Of a DNA stretch of 20,422 nucleotides, positions 1-9,489 are shown in pieces. This DNA comes from Magicicada cassinii (lineage: Eukaryota; Arthropoda; Insecta; Hemiptera; Cicadidae), in NCBI GenBank assembly GCA_028571305.1, contig JAOXNS010510893.1, positions 1 to 20,422 on the forward strand. Direction: 5' to 3'. Numbering within the stretch: the first letter of the stretch is position 1; every line of letters begins with the position of its first letter. The position numbers were made by a program, and so were the translations under genes. The notes under the pieces are model-generated. The model was not told the origin of the DNA. It saw only the letters and a list, made by a program, of their open reading frames with translations, and did not search any database.

Positions 1-1
1 G

Positions 2-66
<65 letters not shown>
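1..66. repeat. (GTT)22 microsatellite
   Basis: Twenty-two uninterrupted GTT triplets open the window. This is the purest and probably youngest part of the larger tract. On the minus strand it is (AAC)n, giving Asn, Thr or Gln depending on frame. It continues beyond the left edge. Confidence 0.97.
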
Positions 67-75
67 GCTGCTGCT

Positions 76-480
76 CTTGGTGTTGGTGGTTTTGTTGCTG
101 CAGGTGCTGTTTCTACTGCTGCTGATGATGTTGCTGGTGGTGTCGCAGCTGCTGCTGTTGTTAGAGATGCTGTTGCTACTGGAGGTGCTGCTGTTGTTGT
201 TGCTGTTGCTCATGGTGTTGATGGTTTTGCTGCTGCTGCTGGTGCTGGTGCTGGTGCTGTTGCTACTGCTGCTGCTGCTGCTAATGTTGGTGGTGGTGTC
301 GCTGCTTCTGCTGTTGTTGTTGTTGCTGCTGCTGTTGGTGGTGGTGCTGTTGCTACTGGAGGTGCTGCTGCTTTTGGTGTTGGTGGTTTGTTTCTGGTGC
401 TGGTGCTGCTGCTGTCGTTGCTGCTGCTGCTTTTGGTGTTGGTGGTTTTTATGCTGGTGCTGGTGCTGCTGTTGCTGTTG

Positions 481-516
<36 letters not shown>

Positions 517-600
517 GTGGTGGTGCTGTTGTTACTGGAGGTGTTGCTGCTGTTATTTCTGCTGCTCTTAGTGTTGGTGGTTCTGTTGCTACTGGAGTTG
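76..600. repeat. Higher-order repeat in the left half of the trinucleotide tract
   Basis: Two interspersed motifs recur. GTTGCTACTGGAGGTGCTG, or a near copy, starts near 172, 349, 528 and 585. CTTTTGGTGTTGGTGGTTT, or a near copy, starts near 76, 371, 430 and 565. The first three copies of the former are 177 and 179 bases apart. This suggests that a unit of about 178 bases was once tandemly duplicated and then eroded by slippage. I aligned these by eye. Confidence 0.7.
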
Positions 601-624
601 CTGCTGCTCCTGTTGCTGTTGCTA

Positions 625-655
<31 letters not shown>

Positions 656-740
656 TGGTGGTAGTGTTTCTGCTGCTGCTGCTGCTGATGCTGTTGCTGA
701 TACGGGTGCTGCTGCTGGTGCTGCTGTTGTTGTTGCTGCT

Positions 741-1360
741 CTGTTAGTGGTGGGTGGTGCTGCTGCTTCTGCTGCTGCTGCTGTTGTTGCTGCCCTGTTA
801 GTGGTGGGTGGTGCTGCTTCTGGTGATGCTGTTGTTGTTGCTGCTCTGTTATTGGTGGTTTTGCTGCTGCTGCTACTGGTGCTGCTGCTGTTGTTGTTAC
901 TGCTCTGTTAGTGGTGGTGTTAGTGCTGCTTCTGCTGCTGCTGCTGCTGCTGTTGTTGTTCCTTTTTCTGTTTCTGCTGCTGCTACTGTTGGTGCTGCTG
1001 TTGTTGTTGCTGCTACTGGTGGTACTGCTGGTGCTGCTGTTGTTGTTGCTGCTCTGTTAGTGGTGGGTGGTGCTGCTGCTGTTGTTGTTGTTGCTCTGTT
1101 AGTGGTGGGTGGTGCTGCTGTTGTTGCTGCTGGTCTGTTAGTGGTGGTGTTGCTTCTGCTTCTGTTATTGCTGCTCCTGTTGTTCCTGTTACTGTTGCTG
1201 CTGCTGCTGCTGCTGCTGCTACTGGTGGTACTGCTGCTGTTGTTCCTGTTAGTGCTGCTGCTGCTGCTGCTGGTGCTGTTGCTGCTGCTGCTACTGGTGC
1301 TGCTGCTGGTGCTGTTGTTATTGTTGCTACTCTGTTAGTGGTGGGTGGTGCTGCTGCTTC
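741..1360. repeat. Higher-order repeat, CTGTTAGTGGTGGGTGGTG unit
   Basis: A motif reading CTGTTAGTGGTGGGTGGTG, or a close variant, starts at 741, 795, 846, 905, 1054, 1096, 1135 and 1332. Its reverse complement can read as HHPPLTEQQQ. Three copies (1054, 1096, 1135) share one phase and give consecutive PPLT-E/D-QQQQQ peptides on the minus strand. The others fall in two other phases, because the intervals of 59, 149 and 197 are not multiples of three. The unit therefore spread as DNA, and no single frame is kept across the block. Confidence 0.8.
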
Positions 1361-1492
1361 TGTTGCTCCTGCTGCTGTTGGTGCTTTTGCTGTTGTTTCT
1401 GTTGCTGCTGCTCCTGCTGGTGCTGCTGATGGCGTTACGTTTTCCAGCGCGGTAGTCCATAAGCACATTCCTTTTATCGAAGGCGTGCACAA
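1013..1492 (-). other. Gln/Ala/Thr-rich open frame in the VNTR edge, doubtful gene
   Basis: This 159-codon frame starts in unique sequence at 1492 and enters the repeat by about residue 25. The first residues (MCTPSIKGMCLWTTALENV) are not low complexity. The rest is Ala/Thr-rich and then PPLTEQQQQ repeats. It stops at a TAG triplet inside the CAG repeat, with more CAG/CAA triplets in frame beyond it, as expected for a decaying repeat. I recognise no domain, promoter or splice signal. It is best read as a chance frame, or at most a remnant of a repeat-expanded coding sequence. Confidence 0.12.
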
Positions 1493-1880
1493 ACTATAGA
1501 AGCTGGAATAGATGCTAGTTTGTGGTTATCGGTAACATTATAGGACAGCGTTTGTACGATTACACAAACAATACCCATTACGCCACTATGCTCGGCATTT
1601 AAAAACTACCGAGTAACATAAATTTTTAATGAGATACTTTCTTATACATAAGGAGTCACAACACTGAGCACTGAGCACTCTGTCATGTGGAGCGTTAGAA
1701 TGAAAGGATACCTTGTTGTCTGTAAACGGTGGACGATTGGGGTTCGTTTGCTGTAAGTATGACGTGTATTTACATCATGAGTGTTGTGAGTTTATTAGCT
1801 CTAATTTACGTAATAGAAAACAATTTTTATGTATTACTACAAATGTTTTGAAATTACAACTTCATACATGGCACTATGGT

Positions 1881-1908
1881 GCCTGGCTCACACCTCACGA
1901 GCCCAGGC
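1881..1908. repeat. Short GC-rich inverted repeat (hairpin)
   Basis: GCCTGGCTC faces GAGCCCAGGC across a short A/C-rich loop, a 9-bp stem with one bulged C. It stands out from AT-rich surroundings. It could be a fragment of a structured repeat. No function is visible. Confidence 0.55.
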
Positions 1909-1969
1909 AGTAAACTGATTCAACGCGTCACGAAATAGGTGAAACGAAAAAGAAATGTTACATAAAATT

Positions 1970-1980
1970 CCCCCCCCCCC
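1970..1980. repeat. C11 homopolymer
   Basis: Eleven consecutive C residues in an AT-rich setting. It is prone to slippage and to sequencing error. Confidence 0.95.
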
Positions 1981-2701
1981 ACTACCACAAAAATAAGCGA
2001 AACGTAATATTTTAAAGAACGTGAGCATATTCTAAATGCTTAAGTACTATTACAAGAGTAATGTAAATAATAATTTACGATTAAAAATAATTTTGATCTT
2101 TAACTAATGTGTTTCATCACATTTGATGACAAAATGTTTGGCGACATCAAAACACCAAAAAAGTTTGATTTTTGTACAATTGACTTAATAATTTAAGTAC
2201 AATAAACGTCTTAATTTTTTATAAAAAATTGCATTATTATACTGTGCGTATCACATTCTACTTTTCAACAAAATATTGCGGAAGTCATAGTGTTACTATG
2301 AAAACAAATTACATATTGTATGTATACTGAAAATAATACGACATGTGGTATGATTCTGTTTATGTTCATTGTAAGTATCGATTTCATATAATAATAAATA
2401 TTCATAAACACTACAATTCCTTCGTCTCTATATTACCCATTCAATCTTTTTTTGAATCTTAATTCTTTACAGCAAAACCTCTCTTACTCCAAAGATATAT
2501 GCGCAACCTTTTACACGTCGGATCAGTTCAATCACCACTAGACACTGAAGTTCCCACGACACATCCATTTTTTGTTAATTAACAATTTATAAGTAAGCCA
2601 ATGAATTGAGAACATTTCAGCAATTATATCACGGCGCAGTAGCTAGAAAGCTGTTAGTCAGGCTGTTGAGGGCGTGAGTGGCTGACAGTTGGAAGAGAAG
2701 A

Positions 2702-2702
<1 letters not shown>

Positions 2703-2733
<31 letters not shown>

Positions 2734-2735
2734 TG
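2703..2735. repeat. (CG)n(TG)n compound dinucleotide repeat
   Basis: A run of GC/CG dinucleotides passes directly into a run of TG dinucleotides. Alternating purine-pyrimidine DNA of this kind is a classic Z-DNA-prone sequence. Confidence 0.95.
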
Positions 2736-2739
2736 CAAT

Positions 2740-3527
2740 AAGTAATAAATAATTTTTATGAATGTAACGCTACATTACGCAATATTTATTTAAATAGTAG
2801 AATGCGATGTGCGCAGTATAATAATTTAATTTTTTACAAATTATCAAATAGCTAAATTATTAAATCGAACTTTGAAACACGAAAAACGTCTAGCCAAATA
2901 CAGTACAATAGAAAAACCAAAATAGAACTGACGGATCAACTAAAAAACGTACAATCTGAACAAAGATACAAAATTATGCACTCTCAGCATTTTAAAAATG
3001 TACACAAACATTCTCATTGACAATATTAGAAGTAATATAACCAGAAATAGGAGTCATGGATTTTAAATCGTTTGTATGACTGAAAAAATTAATATATTTG
3101 CGTAAATATATTAGGCCAACAATGAACTAAGTACAAGAAAAGGATTTCAAAAGTATTCGGCTCGCTCTCTCAGCACGAGTTACATTTTCTCATATTATAA
3201 ATAACATTATTTTTAATATTGTATATATCTTGTAATAGTATTTACACATTTAGAATATGTTCAGGTTATTAAAAATATTACACTTCGCTTAAAGCACACT
3301 CATTTATGACAGTGGGGAAATTTTGGGTAGCTATGTAGGGAAATATGTTTGAGTGACCTGGCAATTCTGCGTTGAACCCTGATTCGGGACGCGTTGAATC
3401 TGTTTACTGCTCCTAGGAGAACGAGGTGTACGGGAGTGAACCGGGTACCATAGTTCCGTAGATGAGTTCTCACTTCAAAATTCACCCACGTAATATTTGC
3501 ATATTTTTCGATGTTTAAGTTACAAAC
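2740..3527. other. AT-rich stretch, nothing recognised
   Basis: No coding similarity, RNA gene or clear repeat was seen. The open frame on the minus strand at 3300-3542 (80 codons) shows no known motif. Confidence 0.5.
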
Positions 3528-3539
3528 AACCGGTTCCAT
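3528..3539. repeat. Left 12-bp direct repeat (candidate target-site duplication)
   Basis: AACCGGTTCCAT here is repeated exactly at 3716-3727. The pair brackets a 176-bp insertion carrying a hammerhead-like motif. The 12-mer is not low complexity, so a chance repeat this close is unlikely. Confidence 0.72.
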
Positions 3540-3715
3540 CATAACAGTAAAGCTTTCACGGTCGGAGTTTTGGGTCGTTGATGGGTCACTTCGTCATTTA
3601 GTCGCCAGAGGAGCAGAACAGAAGGCCACTGAAGATGACTGCCCCAGCTGCAGTCGAAACTTTTGCGTCTTCAAGAAGAGGACCACGGTCGACAGCCTAG
3701 AAAATAGTTTCAATG
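3540..3715 (+). mobile_element. 176-bp insertion carrying a hammerhead-like motif (Penelope/retrozyme-like)
   Basis: The segment lies between exact 12-bp direct repeats, as expected after target-primed insertion. Near its start is GCTTTCACGG, a string that recurs at 8239-8248 with GC-richer sequence after it. At 3629-3669 it holds the hammerhead-like motif, and at 3680-3699 the second box beginning GGACCACGG that three other copies in the window share. It has no open frame of its own and no poly(A) tail. Penelope-like elements and animal retrozymes are known to carry type I hammerhead ribozymes in short terminal repeats. Assignment to them is an inference from the motif plus the direct repeats. 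A tRNA-derived SINE is less likely because no A or B box is seen. Confidence 0.55.
3629..3669 (+). ncRNA. Hammerhead-ribozyme-like motif, copy 1
   Basis: In order: CTGAAGA (3629-3635, fitting CUGANGA), one extra T, stem GACTGC (3637-3642), loop CCCAGCT, stem GCAGTC (3650-3655), GAAA (3656-3659), then CTTTTGCGTC. A type I hammerhead expects CUGANGA, stem II, GAAA, a short stem III and a UH cleavage site. The final GTC would serve as that site. Two departures matter: the extra unpaired base before stem II, and the absence of an obvious stem I pairing around the motif. It may be a degraded or variant ribozyme, or a structured motif that only resembles one. Confidence 0.5.
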
Positions 3716-3727
3716 AACCGGTTCCAT
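3716..3727. repeat. Right 12-bp direct repeat (candidate target-site duplication)
   Basis: Exact second copy of AACCGGTTCCAT. It closes the 176-bp insertion. Confidence 0.72.
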
Positions 3728-5267
3728 GGTCGTAACGCTGGTAGCCAAAACAAATTTTAACTCTTTCACCGTTTAGGAAAACTCTTTCACGGAGAGAAAA
3801 ATGTTGTGTCCATTTCTCGTTTTGCGCGTAGAGTGCCGTATGAAATAATCTGCGCAACATTGCTGCGCCAAGTGGGTGTGTAGAGAGAAAGCGTAAAAAG
3901 TAGAGAGACAATTTCCATAAATAGATTGTGCGGATATTTTTAATTGAAAACAAATTGAATAATCACAATTGCGAGTTCGTCAAATGACTTCATTATTGTT
4001 TGACTCGATTTCCATTTTAATTGATGGGAAACTTCCATTTGAAATAATAAACAAAATCACAATAACTGCTTGCGTTAATAAAATGTTTAATCATTTCGTG
4101 ATAACAAACTAAGTCATCGTTTGGTAATAACAAAACCCGTGGCGAAACATGACATTTACCCGAAAATTTCAGTGGTCGTTCTAGATGTTCGCAGACGAAG
4201 ACTACAAGGCACCTTCAATATGGCCATTCGTAACGTCCTTTAAGTGTTCTCTGAACACTATTTTAAGAAAGCTGTCTCAGAAATTCTGTAGAAATTGCTC
4301 CTGGATAGCTCACTTGAATCCTGTACCCGATCTCAGCGAATTCTCGCAATTAAGTAAGTATAAAATAATGTGGTATACCATCGGTTACGGACCACATGGC
4401 AAATAAATGAAGGTAATCCTACTCTTGATATGCTTATGATACGTTCAATCGTCAGGGACAGACTTTTCCGTCATCTTGAGCAGTCCCTCTCTTATTAAGG
4501 TTTGAATGTGTTCTGTGTTTATACATTGGTTCCCCAAGGAAGTGGCTTTCTTAGATGAGACACCGACAGACATTAGTATACCGTCGCTCAAGCGACTGCA
4601 TTCTTAAAAGAAGCAGTGTTCTTCATAGGCGCCTTCATAAGTCAAGTTTATGCAAACTTAGCTTGACATCAGTGTTCATATTCACTAATCACCTTGAAGT
4701 AGGCGAAATATAGATTTAGCGTTACACATAAACAAATTTACATCTTTTTACGTAAAGAACATGTAAATAATAAGAATTGTTATTGATGTTGTGCGAAATT
4801 ATGTTTACTATTATTGAGGCGAGGCAGTGTACACAGACAGCAAACCTGTTATAGAAACAGGAGGAGGATTCATTGTTTAATTACGATTTTTTAGGAGCGT
4901 GACACAGTTGCTCTATTATTACACAGGTCCTAATAAAGACGATAAAAATTGCCGAAACGGCATCAAAAATGTTTTAAAATTGTTTTTATTTGATAACGAA
5001 CCTCATAAAAACAGATATTTAGTAGGTCAATAGCTCTCTTCCAAGACTGTCTCTTTCTTCGATTACAGTGTGTGTTCCCTGTTGTGAAATTGTCACCCCC
5101 ATTGCTTGTATTCATTCCAGCGGTCTCTTTCCCTCATCTCCCAGGATAAGAATATATAGTCTAAACTAAAGCACTGACAGGTACAATTACTTCATGTAGA
5201 AATTATATGAATTAGTAGTCTTAACTGATGCATATACGACTGACATTATATATGAAATAATCTAAAA
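3728..5267. other. AT-rich stretch, nothing firmly recognised
   Basis: Open frames at 3594-3953 (minus) and 4185-4406 (plus) have no recognisable domain. The string GCCGAAACGGC near 4951 resembles the GAAACG end of the hammerhead-like motif, but no matching CUGANGA and stem precede it. A weak CCTGTT/AACAGG hairpin lies near 4846. Confidence 0.5.
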
Positions 5268-5424
5268 CAGAGATCCGCGATTTGCGGCCAGCAATTTTTA
5301 ATGGCACACTGGACGACGTAAATATGTTGAAATAAAATCAGTATAAATAAATACTTCAAAAATACGTATAATAAAAAAAAAAAGACTGGAGCGAGTCGCT
5401 GTACGTACAGCAGCTGGATCTCTC
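5268..5424. mobile_element. Possible short hAT-like MITE
   Basis: The left end reads CAGAGATCCGCGATTTGCGG. The right end reads GCTGGATCTCTC, so AGAGATCC and GGATCTCT form an exact 8-bp inverted repeat about 157 bases apart. A CAG-start terminus followed by TCCGC and GCGG is a style common in hAT elements. Flanks TCTAAAA (left) and TCTAAAG (right) could be remnants of an 8-bp target-site duplication, although they overlap the right terminus by one or two bases. A perfect 14-bp palindrome, GCTGTACGTACAGC, lies at 5398-5411. The call is tentative because the inverted repeats are short. Confidence 0.35.
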
Positions 5425-5429
5425 TAAAG

Positions 5430-8185
5430 TTAAAAGTACTAACCTGAAGTCAGTGTATATTTTAAGTGCCAAAACGTTTTAAAACGCATAAAATCAATGT
5501 GATTTATCAAGTTAAAAAGAAATTTAACCAAAATCTAAATACATTGTTCACGTTTAGAAATTTCAAATGTTTAGGACAACAGGGCACAAAAGAGATAAAA
5601 AATTGTAAAAATCAAACCGGACGTCGGACTAAAGGGAATTTTTACACAAATTCTAATGTAGCGTTTATTATGAAAATTTTTTAACTTATGGGTCACAACG
5701 GTCTGGAAATGGAATTTAAAATTTTAAGAAATTTGCAAAAGTCTATTTGGGGGATCAAGTTATGAAGAATTCTATTCAAAACAGAAACTCCATATCTTTA
5801 ATAATTTGCAGAACTAATATCTCTCAACAGTCCTTGTAAATACTGAATCGCCTTTAAAAAGTCTATAAGCTATTTATTTAATGACTGACTGATTCGTAAT
5901 TATTATTTTACTAACAATGCAGTAGTACAATCGGGATTTGCATATTTTTTCTGACAACTGAAAAAGTATCAAATGTCTCGTATTTAGGTTCACTTAATAA
6001 TAAATGTGTTTCGCTGAAAACAGGAGCGAGTTCTGCAACTTAGCAAGCTTACTAATTTTATTTTATTTTATTTTTGAATATGAATATTAAAAGAACGACA
6101 TAATTCGATTCTGTATTAGTACAGTATTTACTGTATGTTGTGTTGTAATCAATATATATATACTTTTTCAGAATGTGTTTAATCCGTTTTGAGTTGATTT
6201 ACGTTGTCACTCTGAGTAATACTGTATTTATACTTCCTCACAACACTACCAAATGCTGTCAACCCTAGTACAATAATGGACGTTTTTAGTTCTTTTAGTA
6301 TTTTTAGTTGATAGATTACTTACTTGTTAAATATAGAAACTCTTTTTTTTTGTAAATTCATATTGGTTTAAAAACGTTTGATGAAACAATAAATGCGATT
6401 TACACACATAGTGTAATCTAATTTCCATCTTAATTGACGAACATATTACATCAGTCCATGTGAGTAACACCGTATATTTCCATACAAATTATATAGCCAT
6501 TGCAGCATCAGGATAACAGACAGCAACCACACGGAACGTATTTCCGTAAACGCCTTCTATATCGACGGTGTTTTCTACTACACAGTTACGTAAACCAATT
6601 GCCAATGAGTAAATTTGCAGGCGCATAATATGTTTTATCTTCATTGTTGCCTGTAATTGTAGCGATAGTTCCCAAAAGTCAGCATCATGATATACAACAA
6701 AAGCTTAGACATGTGATATTTCAGAGTGCTCTTTATGTATCAAAATCCAAAATGGACATATTATCATTGAACAATGGTTTAAAAAAATATATAAATAAAT
6801 TATACAACATTTCGATCAACGAATTTTCTAAGTTTGAAGCCAGGATATTAGTCACCAAAAGGGCTTTTGATCTACCGCTAGTATTTGTGCCTTAAAAAAT
6901 TACTCTTTAATAATTTTCCAAGTTTCTGTAGCAAGCTCTTGTTTAGAAAGTTACCTTAGAGCCATTCAAGAAGGGAACCTCTGTTTTAAGATTTATATAC
7001 TTATGTACCAACGAATGTCAGCGTGTCAGTGAAATATAAATTAACAAAGAAATAAAATTAAACAAATACTTGCTTAGAAATTTATTTTAAAACAAATATA
7101 AATACATTGAGTACCATAAAAGATGTACTCACTACACATTAGAATCCTATGCATCAAGAAAAAAAGTTCCTGCTCACATTCCGTAAAAGTCTTATTTTCC
7201 ATCTGGCCGCCATTTTGAGTTGTTTAAAGAAAACGTAATGTCTCAAGGAGCGACATTAAGATATCTCAATGAAATTTAGTAAACATGTTTATATTAATAT
7301 TTATTCTTTAATACATTAGAAAGTTAGAGGTATTTTATGATCTCAAATTTCAAAATTTTCAACTTTAATTTTTGATCACTAATAGCTCTGTTAATTGTAA
7401 TTTTATCAAATGTGGATTATCAAGTAAAGTGTTACGTGTTTTGTTGTAAGTTATGTGAGTACAAAGATATGAGTAAAATGATAATCAATCCGATGAATGT
7501 GTGTTAAGTAAAATAATAATCCAATGGAATTGGATTTGAACGAAAGTTCTTCCCTTAAACGTCAAAATAAAATTCGAGGGCCTCAGATAGTACATGTGAA
7601 AAGTTTAATAAAACTTGCTTCACTTAAAGATCGCTACCCGTCATGGGATGCAGAAGAAGAAAATAAACACACAACCATAAAATAAAAACACTAGTTTCCT
7701 TTTTATTTTTTACATTTTACTGTGTTCTGTTTCTGTACAGATAGCATCAGGGTTTTGAGGTCGACCGACCTAGTTCGCTTCCACGGGGCGTGAAGGACAC
7801 ACAACTCGAATTAATTAAACATGAAAAGTAACATCTCTTCAACGCTATCAGATTAAACGTCTGTTAGTTGAATTGTTGTTTGTTAATTAAACGCTATTTT
7901 AGTAAACTGCCGCTTCGCCTGCGACAACAAGCCTTAACAAACATTTCAAACCTCCATTGACCTGCAAACAGATACTCATGTTGTTCTACGTTTTTGAGCA
8001 ATATACGTATCATGAAGTTTCTGTCTCTCTTTGTAGTATGTGGTCTTCTAAACGTAACTCAAAACATAACAGTTTTCAGACAACTTTGTGGAAATATTAT
8101 TATGCCTTCTTCATTTATTCTTTTCCACATTCTATATTTTGGCTGTACACGGGCGCACGCGTTCTTAATACGTGTATTTGTAAAT
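5430..8185. other. Long AT-rich stretch without recognisable genes
   Basis: I see no coding similarity. Open frames at 5466-5684, 6644-6895 and 7957-8250 have compositions typical of AT-rich random sequence and no known motif. A faint tRNA-like string near 7739-7785 is listed separately. Confidence 0.55.
7739..7785 (+). other. Faint tRNA-like string, possible SINE head remnant
   Basis: GATAGCATCAGGG followed by a loop-like stretch and AGTTCGCTTCC resembles the D-arm to T-arm order of a tRNA. The last part is close to the pol III B box GGTTCGANTCC, with C for A and A for the first G. No acceptor-stem pairing or A box of good quality is visible. It may be a decayed tRNA-derived SINE or chance. 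Confidence 0.2.
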
Positions 8186-8191
8186 GTGTAC

Positions 8192-8226
8192 ACACAGACA
8201 AATATATATATCTATATATATATATA
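8192..8226. repeat. TA-rich dinucleotide repeat
   Basis: An interrupted run of AT/TA dinucleotides. It directly precedes the GC-richer block at 8232, an arrangement often seen where an element inserted into or beside a simple repeat. Confidence 0.85.
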
Positions 8227-8231
8227 CTCGT

Positions 8232-8580
8232 GCGAAGGCTTTCACGGTGAATATATGTTGTAGCAGGTTTTTGGGCACAGTGACGTCGTCTGTAAGAGAC
8301 GTAGATCTATAAGAGCACAGATGAGCAGTGAGCTACGCAGTCTATAATAAGCAGTTTCTAATAAAGGGTCTCTCGTAATCTGTGGGAAGTCGGAGTGGAC
8401 CACGAAGTCAGGCACGGCATTCGAGATCTTCAACGACCGACGACTGTCAACGAGGACTTGGTCGGACACAGCTCCCACAAGGAAACACTGAGATCGACAT
8501 CCCACCGTAGGAGGACACGGCTGGTGTGAAAACGTAGGAGCAGGCCCGCGAGATCGTCCGTACTTATCCAACTTAACCCA
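8232..8580. repeat. GC-richer block, probable unclassified repeat fragment
   Basis: Base composition changes abruptly from AT-rich to balanced and returns to AT-rich near 8580. The block opens with GAAGGCTTTCACGG, and GCTTTCACGG also begins the hammerhead-bearing insertion at 3551. A 110-codon open frame runs on the minus strand (8242-8571), but I recognise no domain in it, and plus-strand frames are equally uninformative. No terminal repeat or tail was found. The shared opening string suggests a relative of the same mobile family, by inference only. Confidence 0.4.
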
Positions 8581-8599
8581 GAAAATTCAGGGAAGTGAA

Positions 8600-9060
8600 A
8601 TTATAAAAACAAATAAAGACTCTTTTTTAATCACTAACTGTCACCCACTTCAAAATTTATATATTTTCAAACTCAGAATTTCCAGATATACTGTATATTA
8701 TGCTCAAATGCTCATATAAAAAAAATATATGACAAAAATATATATTGATTTCCGTAATGAAAATTTATTTCTGCAAGTGCAATCAGCTTCAAACCTGTTA
8801 CCTTGTAATATATATGGAAAGTAAATTAGAATAACTGATTATTTACTGTTTAAAACTAAGAACGTATATAGATAATGGAAAACAGTCTTAAGCAGTTTTA
8901 AGCAGTCTTGCCTGTTAGGGTACTAACCTTGGTGGTCTACTAGGTTTCTTCAATTAGAAACATAGGCCTATCTAAACGAATTCCGAAGGATAAAGTGTAA
9001 GACGTTACTATCCTACTTACCAGATAAGCAGTAAACATTAGTAATATGACGAGATTCCAA
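8600..9060. other. AT-rich stretch, nothing recognised
   Basis: No coding similarity or RNA gene was seen. A short tandem echo of AGCAGTTTTA/AGCAGTCTTG lies near 8890-8910. Confidence 0.5.
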
Positions 9061-9064
9061 ACAT

Positions 9065-9262
9065 TTCATAAAAGCGTCATCATCATCAACATCTACTTCG
9101 GGGATTACTCGTTGAGTATGCCTGTTCCGGCCCCACAGGTGTGTTGTGACCGTCTTACATTTGGCGTCCTGGATCTCTTTTACCTCTTACTGTATAGTGC
9201 CAAGGTGTTTTGGCAATGTTATCATCTGGCTGCCTAGTTAAATGGTCTTTCCATACTCTGTT
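9065..9262 (-). mobile_element. LINE (non-LTR retrotransposon) 3' end fragment
   Basis: Read on the minus strand, 9259 down to 9158 gives RVWKDHLTRQPDDNIAK followed by HYTVRGKRDPGRQ. This matches the C-terminal W..HL.RM.D.RI.K ... GKRD.GRP pattern found after the reverse transcriptase of many insect LINEs. The match then continues only in another frame, and a TGATGATGATG-type tail follows (minus strand of about 9074-9092). A stop and a frame change mark it as dead. Upstream parts of the element are absent, so it is strongly 5'-truncated. The clade cannot be set from this short piece. Confidence 0.6.
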
Positions 9263-9350
9263 AATTTGGAGTTCCTATAACTCTACCTCTACACTAAATA
9301 CGCCTTTTCTACCCGCCTACTAAATACTAAGAATTTTTAAGATAAATTTC

Positions 9351-9479
9351 CGAAGTACAACTAAGTATTCGTTTGGCTGGTACTTCGAATTAAGAATGTT
9401 TTCGTATCTGAGAAAGTCATCGCTTTGTGACACAAATTATTTCGACGGGTAGATACCGTGCACATTCAGATACGAAAAC
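9351..9479 (-). other. Multi-hairpin segment with three-way-junction potential
   Basis: GTTTTCGTATCTGA (9398-9411) and TCAGATACGAAAAC (9466-9479) form an exact 14-bp inverted repeat. Inside it, TTTGT and ACAAA (9424-9436) form one small hairpin, and ACGGGTA with TACCGT (9445-9459) forms another, giving a three-way junction. A second hairpin, CGAAGTAC/GTACTTCG (9351-9358 and 9380-9387), lies just beside it. On the minus strand the junction shows CUGA after the long stem and CGAAA after the second hairpin, resembling a hammerhead. However, CUGAAUG does not fit CUGANGA. It sits just upstream of the LINE remnant on the same strand. Confidence 0.5.
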
Positions 9480-9489
9480 ACTGAAAATG

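Larger units (their letters stand above)
1..1425. repeat. Compound GTT/GCT trinucleotide repeat tract (VNTR)
   Basis: Almost every triplet is GTT, GCT, GGT, GTG or a one-base variant, so the minus strand reads as runs of CAG, CAA and CAC. The tract begins at the window edge, so its true length is unknown. It ends sharply near 1425 in ordinary sequence. Long open frames exist on the plus strand (Leu/Val/Ala-rich) and the minus strand (Gln/Ala/Thr-rich), but they follow from the repeat composition. A coding polyglutamine tract read on the minus strand cannot be excluded, yet frame shifts and TAG triplets inside the repeat argue against it. Confidence 0.93.
1500..2700. other. AT-rich stretch without recognisable genes
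   Basis: I found no coding similarity on either strand. It holds a short hairpin at 1881-1908 and a C11 run at 1970-1980, listed separately. The open frame at 1713-1913 (66 codons) has no recognisable content. Confidence 0.6.

Noticed and set aside
2-1338. Long Leu/Val/Ala-rich open frames on the plus strand
   Set aside because: They are produced by GTT/GCT triplets, change frame repeatedly and have no unique sequence or known domain.
4930-4965. GCCGAAACGGC near 4951 as a hammerhead-like copy
   Set aside because: It is a small palindrome around GAAA with no CUGANGA at the right place and no separate stem II.
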